Positions 7,817 to 11,162 of a DNA stretch of 11,162 bases are shown one piece after another (within the stretch, counting starts at the first letter, position 1; every line of letters starts with the position of its first letter). Location of the stretch: positions 1 through 11,162 of the forward strand of contig DBAU01000026.1 of the NCBI GenBank assembly GCA_002291845.1, in the 5' to 3' direction. The notes beneath the pieces are model-generated. The model made no database searches, was not told the DNA's origin, and was given only the letters and a program-made list of their open reading frames with translations. The position numbers and the translations under genes are program-made. The DNA is from Alphaproteobacteria bacterium UBA1002 (GTDB lineage: Bacteria > Pseudomonadota > Alphaproteobacteria > Rickettsiales > UBA998).

Positions 7817-8557
7817 ATGCCACGCTATAAACTCACTCTTGAGTATGACGGAACGGGACTTGCCGGATGGCAACGCCAGGAAGGCCTTGTTTCCGTACAA
7901 GGACTACTTGAAGAGGCGGTGACCCATTTTTGTGGGGAGCAGGTTACCGCTTACTGCGCAGGCCGCACAGATGCAGGGGTGCATGCACGAGGACAAGTCG
8001 CACATATCGATCTGGAGAAGGCGCATGATGCTTTCACCGTTCAGCAAGCCATCAATTTTCACCTGATCGACCATCCACTCATTGTCGTATCGGTTGAAGC
8101 GGTCTCTGATGAGTTCCATGCGCGTTTTGGCGCATGCCGACGGTATTATGAATATGTCATTATTAATCGACGGGCGCGCTCTGTATTGGATGCTAGACAA
8201 AGCTGGCATCTGCCGGTTTTACTCGATATTGATGCCATGCAGGAAGCGGCGCGTTTTTTGATCGGCCATCATGATTTCAGTAGTTTTCGTGATTCGGATT
8301 GCCAATCTAAATCACCCCTTAAAACCCTTGAAGATCTTTCTATTTCCCGTGAAGGGGAGCGTGTCATACTGCGTACTCATGCGCGTTCATTTCTACATCA
8401 TCAAGTGCGTATTATGACAGGCACATTGGTTGAAGTAGGGCGCGGCAAATGGAAACCGATACGTGTTGCGGAGGCGCTAGCCGCACGGCAGCGGTCAGCA
8501 GCAGGTCCAACTGCACCGGCGCATGGACTTTGCTTTTTGCGCGTTGACTACAAATAA
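7817..8557 (+). CDS. truA: tRNA pseudouridine(38-40) synthase
   Basis: The enzyme converts uridines at positions 38-40 of the tRNA anticodon arm to pseudouridine. The 246-residue protein starts MPRYKLTLEYDGTGLAGWQRQ, as expected for TruA, and has the catalytic Asp52 in AGRTDAGVHARGQVAH. Other family stretches are FHARFGACRRYYEYVI, HDFSSFRDSDCQSKSPLKTL and the C-terminal FLHHQVRIMTGTLVEVGRGK. The ATG at 7817, one base after the fmt stop, is chosen over the in-frame upstream ATG at 7730, which would add 29 residues lying wholly inside fmt. def-fmt-truA is a common alphaproteobacterial order. It converges with virB9 across a 6-base gap, and no terminator is visible downstream on this strand, so read-through would give antisense RNA to virB9. 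Confidence 0.97.
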   Translation: MPRYKLTLEYDGTGLAGWQRQEGLVSVQGLLEEAVTHFCGEQVTAYCAGRTDAGVHARGQVAHIDLEKAHDAFTVQQAINFHLIDHPLIVVSVEAVSDEFHARFGACRRYYEYVIINRRARSVLDARQSWHLPVLLDIDAMQEAARFLIGHHDFSSFRDSDCQSKSPLKTLEDLSISREGERVILRTHARSFLHHQVRIMTGTLVEVGRGKWKPIRVAEALAARQRSAAGPTAPAHGLCFLRVDYK

Positions 8558-8563
8558 AGACCC

Positions 8564-8586
8564 TTAAAAAATATCCCACCAGGGAT
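8564..8586 (-). terminator. Possible weak intrinsic terminator of virB8-virB9
   Basis: On the minus strand the stem ATCCC, loop TGGT and stem GGGAT (8586-8573) are followed by a run of six T (8571-8566). The hairpin lies inside the last codons of virB9 (encoding DPWWDIF) and the T run includes its stop codon. The stem has only five pairs, so termination would be weak; the match could also be accidental. It would limit transcription running into truA from the opposite side. Confidence 0.35.
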
Positions 8587-9379
8587 CGTCATCTACCGGC
8601 ATGACGCGAGGCGGTAAAGGCTTTGCCTCATTAAAGACGCACATCACATCCGAACCATGACGCAGCGTAAACACGGAGGTAACGCGCTCAATGACGATGT
8701 AATTGCCATTCTTCCTGAAATTCACAAGGTTTTCTTCACCAGCCGAATCTACCCAGAATACCGCGGGAACATCCGCATTGATGTCTTTAAATTCCATATA
8801 GGTAAATTCACCATCATCAAAAATACGAATCGGCGCAGCAATATCGTTGCCTACCATGGAATAGCGGAAGTTAAGCGTTTTAAGAACCTCCGGATCACTT
8901 AAGTCTGGCGTCGGATCTTCAGAAACATAATTTGAATATTCACCCGCATAATCATCAGGATAAACAAAGCGCAGTACAAAAATCATATCACTACTGCCAA
9001 TGTTCTCTGTCTCTTCGGCGTGTAGCTCAAAATGATAGGTCCGTTTATTAGTAATGACGGACATGTTGGTAAGCGCGTCTTGTTCGACGGGCTTCAGGAA
9101 TAAGCGTGGGCCAACCGGATTGACCTGCCAAGCAATCGAGTCACCCAGCGATACCGTGCTGATTTCTTCATCCGGGGCAAATTCAATGATAGCTTGGTAC
9201 CCGTAATGGCCAATAAAGCGATACACCTCATTCTGGCTGTAGCGCACCGTTTGAATTCGGCGATCCGTTGCTAGAGGGCGTGGCTCCTGTAACGCGGAGG
9301 CGATGGAAACCGGCAAGCACATGTACGCAATCACAAACAAAACCAACAAACGCATCATAGGGCTGCCATTATCCATCAT
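8564..9379 (-). CDS. virB9: VirB9/TrbG-family type IV secretion protein
   Basis: VirB9 is the periplasmic component that, with VirB7 and VirB10, builds the outer-membrane core of P-type type IV secretion systems. The protein has 271 residues. A signal peptide (hydrophobic MRLLVLFVIAYMCLPVSIASA, cleavage probably after Ala29) is followed by the N-terminal VirB9 domain, with RIQTVRYSQNEVYRF, a periodic beta-strand pattern and NKRTYHFEL near 111-119. After a linker of acidic and Pro residues (about 140-165) comes the C-terminal beta-sandwich: NFRYSMVGNDIAAPIRIFDDGEFTYMEF, PAVFWV and GNYIVIERVTSVFTLRHGSDVMCVFN. Both domains look complete. Its start overlaps the virB8 stop (ATGA); an alternative ATG at 9358 would shorten the N terminus to MMRLLVLF. 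No virB10 follows; the next gene downstream is truA on the opposite strand. Confidence 0.93.
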   Translation of the reverse strand: MMDNGSPMMRLLVLFVIAYMCLPVSIASALQEPRPLATDRRIQTVRYSQNEVYRFIGHYGYQAIIEFAPDEEISTVSLGDSIAWQVNPVGPRLFLKPVEQDALTNMSVITNKRTYHFELHAEETENIGSSDMIFVLRFVYPDDYAGEYSNYVSEDPTPDLSDPEVLKTLNFRYSMVGNDIAAPIRIFDDGEFTYMEFKDINADVPAVFWVDSAGEENLVNFRKNGNYIVIERVTSVFTLRHGSDVMCVFNEAKPLPPRVMPVDDDPWWDIF

Positions 9380-10119
9380 TGTGTAAGAATATTAGCCTTG
9401 TTGTACTCTGTGACCAGAAAACGCATAGGCGTGACCTGAGACGATATTTCTGAATCAATATCGTCTGTTTGCGCGACAATCAAATCTTTATAGAAAAACT
9501 TAATATCCGCACGTTGAAATGTGGTACGGGATGCTTGTGACCCCACAAGAGAGGCTGAAAATTTTACACTAGCACGGTAATAATTTGGCTTACCTTCCTC
9601 AGGCACCACGATCAGTGAAGACTCTTCAGCATCGACATCACGCACGTACTGGATCCCGTATTGTTGTAGCGGACTATTGGGGTTACGAACATCTACAAAG
9701 GATACATAGCTTAAAAAAGCTTCTTTGCTACTGTGAGCGCGCACAAAATTGAGCCGTGAACTAACGCTCGTACTGCTATATCCCTCGCGTTGCTGCACAT
9801 ACTCAATGAGGAAAAAGCGCCGTAGCGCATCATTTATGTCTTGCGTGTGATAACTTTTGATAGGTTTGATAACGGCACGTTCTTCATACGCATTATCCGC
9901 CAGATACAAAAAAGGCACGCGGGGGGTAATCGGCATCAGCCGAATAATGGCCGTTAGCGCGACAAGTCCCGTCAATATGGAAATGCTGGTTAAAATGATG
10001 AAGAAGTAGCGTTCAGAGATAACAGACAGGTAAACGGTGGAGTACCAACGGCGGGCCTCTTCAAAAAAAGCGGTATCCTCCTCAACGGTTTCTTCACTTT
10101 CCTGCTGTAATGTATTCAT
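9376..10119 (-). CDS. virB8: VirB8-family type IV secretion protein
   Basis: VirB8 is a single-pass inner-membrane protein whose periplasmic domain links the parts of the type IV secretion channel. The 247-residue protein has an acidic cytoplasmic N terminus (about 1-36), one membrane helix near 38-60 and a periplasmic NTF2-like domain. The latter contains a helix with RRFFLIEYVQQREGYS at 100-115, which matches the conserved Tyr-Val-x-x-Arg-Glu-x-Tyr of the family, then strands ending at FLVTEYNKANI. The usual C-terminal NPxG motif appears as VTPM at 229-232, so Asn and Gly are not kept (alignment by eye). ATG at 10119 is chosen because AGGTGG lies 7 bases before it; an in-frame ATG at 10164 would add 15 residues without a clear ribosome binding site. 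The stop overlaps virB9 (ATGA). Confidence 0.9.
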   Translation of the reverse strand: MNTLQQESEETVEEDTAFFEEARRWYSTVYLSVISERYFFIILTSISILTGLVALTAIIRLMPITPRVPFLYLADNAYEERAVIKPIKSYHTQDINDALRRFFLIEYVQQREGYSSTSVSSRLNFVRAHSSKEAFLSYVSFVDVRNPNSPLQQYGIQYVRDVDAEESSLIVVPEEGKPNYYRASVKFSASLVGSQASRTTFQRADIKFFYKDLIVAQTDDIDSEISSQVTPMRFLVTEYNKANILTQ

Positions 10120-10126
10120 AAAAGAG

Positions 10127-10132
10127 CCACCT
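10127..10132 (-). promoter_or_regulatory. Ribosome binding site of virB8
   Basis: AGGTGG on the minus strand, 7 bases before ATG at 10119. It is among the clearest Shine-Dalgarno sequences in the window and decides the virB8 start. It lies directly next to one arm of the inverted repeat at 10133-10140. Confidence 0.65.
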
Positions 10133-10194
10133 ATACGGCCGACTTCCAAGAAATAACTTGGCAAATGCTTAAAATTTTAAAATATTGGCCGTAT
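10133..10194 (-). repeat. Nested inverted repeats in the virB8 leader
   Basis: The outer arms ATACGGCC (10133-10140) and GGCCGTAT (10187-10194) are perfect 8-base reverse complements 46 bases apart. Inside them lies a second inverted repeat, CCAAG (10146-10150) with CTTGG (10157-10161) around AAATAA, and a perfect 12-base AT palindrome, TTAAAATTTTAA (10169-10180). In an RNA starting upstream of 10194 on the minus strand, the 3' outer arm would end exactly where the virB8 Shine-Dalgarno starts. Whether this acts as RNA structure, as a protein-binding site, or not at all cannot be told from sequence alone. Confidence 0.4.
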
Positions 10195-10262
10195 TGTAAT
10201 AAAACTGACATGTTTGAATGTTACATTTTCGTGAACGTTATCTTAAGTTGATATCGAAGGCT
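10195..10262 (+). promoter_or_regulatory. AT-rich divergent intergenic region with a possible promoter for the secreted-protein gene
   Basis: On the + strand, TTGAAT (10214-10219) and TTATCT (10238-10243) with an 18-base spacer resemble a weak sigma-70 type promoter for the gene starting at 10263. GAAGG at 10256-10260 is a ribosome-binding-like sequence but only 2 bases from the ATG. No convincing promoter was found for virB8 on the opposite strand. Confidence 0.3.
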
Positions 10263-11162
10263 ATGCAAATTCGACTTCCTTTCAGAGGGATTCTCCATTG
10301 CCTCCTGCTTGTTGCAGCGTTCATGCACCCCCTTCCTCTTGCAGCGCAGGATGGAGATGGCGGCGGTGGCGGCGGTGTTGATACTACGCCAACGGGAAGC
10401 CAGCGGCCAGCTTACGGGACTTCAGGTCCCGGCGGCGCGTTTGATGACGGTTCATTTAATGCAAATATTCCAGGCATTGGCGGAGTTGGTAGCGGAGTAT
10501 TGGATGGAAGGATGGATCCCCGCGCATCACTATTTGACAGCAACGTTCGACAAAGTAGAAGATTCCTTTACAGCGGAGGCTTCAGAGAAGAAGATCGCCG
10601 CTATCGTGATGATGATTTACAGGGCACGAATGACGTCTACGGCTCGCAAGCCAATCGTCCCATCCCACATAAATCCACACCGCTTATCTCACCGCTTAAG
10701 CTCAGTGAATGGTATTACATTAGCATGCAAAATCCGAGCAGCCCTGAAATGGACGCGCCGGAGGATAAGCTGCTTGAAATCAGAAATCAGGCCGGGCCAG
10801 ACAGTCCGTATATTGGGCCACTATATCGCGGCACGTACAATCTTTTCAGATATAATTCTCGCCTGAACCAGCCGACGCAGGGAGATGATCGTACCACCAC
10901 CTGCAAACGCATGGTGGAATCGATGAGCGCTGGTCGGGACGCACGCAATCCCGAATGGCAGCGCCTCGAGATGGATAACTGCACAAACCAGTATATTCTC
11001 CAGCAAAATGCTCGCTACTCTAATATGATACACGAGCAACAAAGTGAGGTGCCTGGCTTAAGCCCTGAAACCTGCCAGCCCCTTACAACGGTTCCGCTTC
11101 GACCCAACGAAGAAGAGTATGCCGCTGACTGGTATTATGTCGTTGCGTGGGAGAAGCTTTTA
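10263..11162 (+). CDS. Unrecognised exported protein with Gly-rich segment (3' end outside window)
   Basis: The frame is open for 300 codons from ATG 10263 to the window edge without a stop. Residues 1-28 are a typical signal peptide: positive start (MQIRLPFR), hydrophobic core (LLLVAAF) and likely cleavage after LPLAA. The mature protein begins with acidic, Gly-rich sequence (DGDGGGGGG near 30-38) and stays rich in Gly, Pro and Asp to about residue 85, so it is probably disordered. An Arg/Asp-rich patch follows (near 95-120). Two similar stretches, LSEWYYISM at 147-155 and AADWYYVVA at 287-295, may be related repeats. Mature cysteines are at 214, 240 and 271. I see no family I can name and no membrane helix after the signal peptide. 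It is divergent from virB8, so a periplasmic or surface role linked to type IV secretion is possible, but that is position-based inference. Confidence 0.75.
   Translation, partial: MQIRLPFRGILHCLLLVAAFMHPLPLAAQDGDGGGGGGVDTTPTGSQRPAYGTSGPGGAFDDGSFNANIPGIGGVGSGVLDGRMDPRASLFDSNVRQSRRFLYSGGFREEDRRYRDDDLQGTNDVYGSQANRPIPHKSTPLISPLKLSEWYYISMQNPSSPEMDAPEDKLLEIRNQAGPDSPYIGPLYRGTYNLFRYNSRLNQPTQGDDRTTTCKRMVESMSAGRDARNPEWQRLEMDNCTNQYILQQNARYSNMIHEQQSEVPGLSPETCQPLTTVPLRPNEEEYAADWYYVVAWEKLL

Noticed and set aside
10120..10164. N-terminal extension of virB8 by 15 residues from ATG 10164
   Set aside because: No good ribosome binding site upstream, whereas the ATG at 10119 has AGGTGG at ideal distance; the extension would also read through the inverted repeat arm.
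10309..10866. Open frame of 185 codons on the + strand inside the 10263 gene
   Set aside because: It lies in another frame of the longer open frame from 10263, which has a signal peptide and stays open to the window end; this one has no ribosome binding site or recognisable domain.

Overview
The window looks like a chromosomal segment of an alphaproteobacterium of roughly even base composition. Evidence for this: the gene order trpD-trpC ... comEC (reverse) / gltX (forward), the compact def-fmt-truA run, motif variants common in this class (for example NLHPSDLPRWRG in Fmt), and a P-type (VirB/VirD4-like) type IV secretion gene pair. The lineage within the class cannot be fixed from the window; two type IV genes standing apart from a full vir cluster recall Rickettsiales/Holosporales/Micavibrio-like genomes, but that is only an inference.

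Region 1 (1-2799, + strand) is a tightly overlapping gene string: the 3' end of trpD, then trpC (tryptophan synthesis), a DUF599-type membrane protein, and an exported TraB/GumN-family protein. Every junction overlaps, so translational coupling is likely. Region 2 (2796-4835, - strand) is a ComEC/Rec2-type DNA-uptake channel gene that converges on the TraB/GumN gene, with the two stop codons interlocked in one CTAG. Region 3 (4890-8557, + strand) diverges from comEC and carries gltX, def, fmt and truA. These make Glu-tRNA, formylate the initiator Met-tRNA, remove the formyl group from new proteins, and pseudouridylate tRNA; def, fmt and truA are each separated by one base.

Region 4 (8564-10119, - strand) converges on truA and encodes VirB8 followed by VirB9, overlapping by ATGA, with a possible weak terminator at the end of virB9. 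No virB7, virB10, virB11 or virD4 lies next to the pair inside the window. Region 5 (10263 to the end, + strand) diverges from virB8 and encodes an unrecognised exported protein cut off by the window edge: at least 300 residues, with a signal peptide, a low-complexity Gly-rich segment and two similar WYY-containing stretches. The AT-rich gap between virB8 and this gene contains nested inverted repeats, one arm of which abuts the virB8 ribosome binding site.

The points most worth a second look are the orphan virB8-virB9 pair with its divergent secreted neighbour and structured leader, and the replacement of the usual moaC-moeA-lexA block between trpC and comEC by a DUF599 gene and a TraB/GumN gene. 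There are no gene-free stretches over 300 bases, and I saw no rRNA, tRNA, CRISPR array or insertion sequence.
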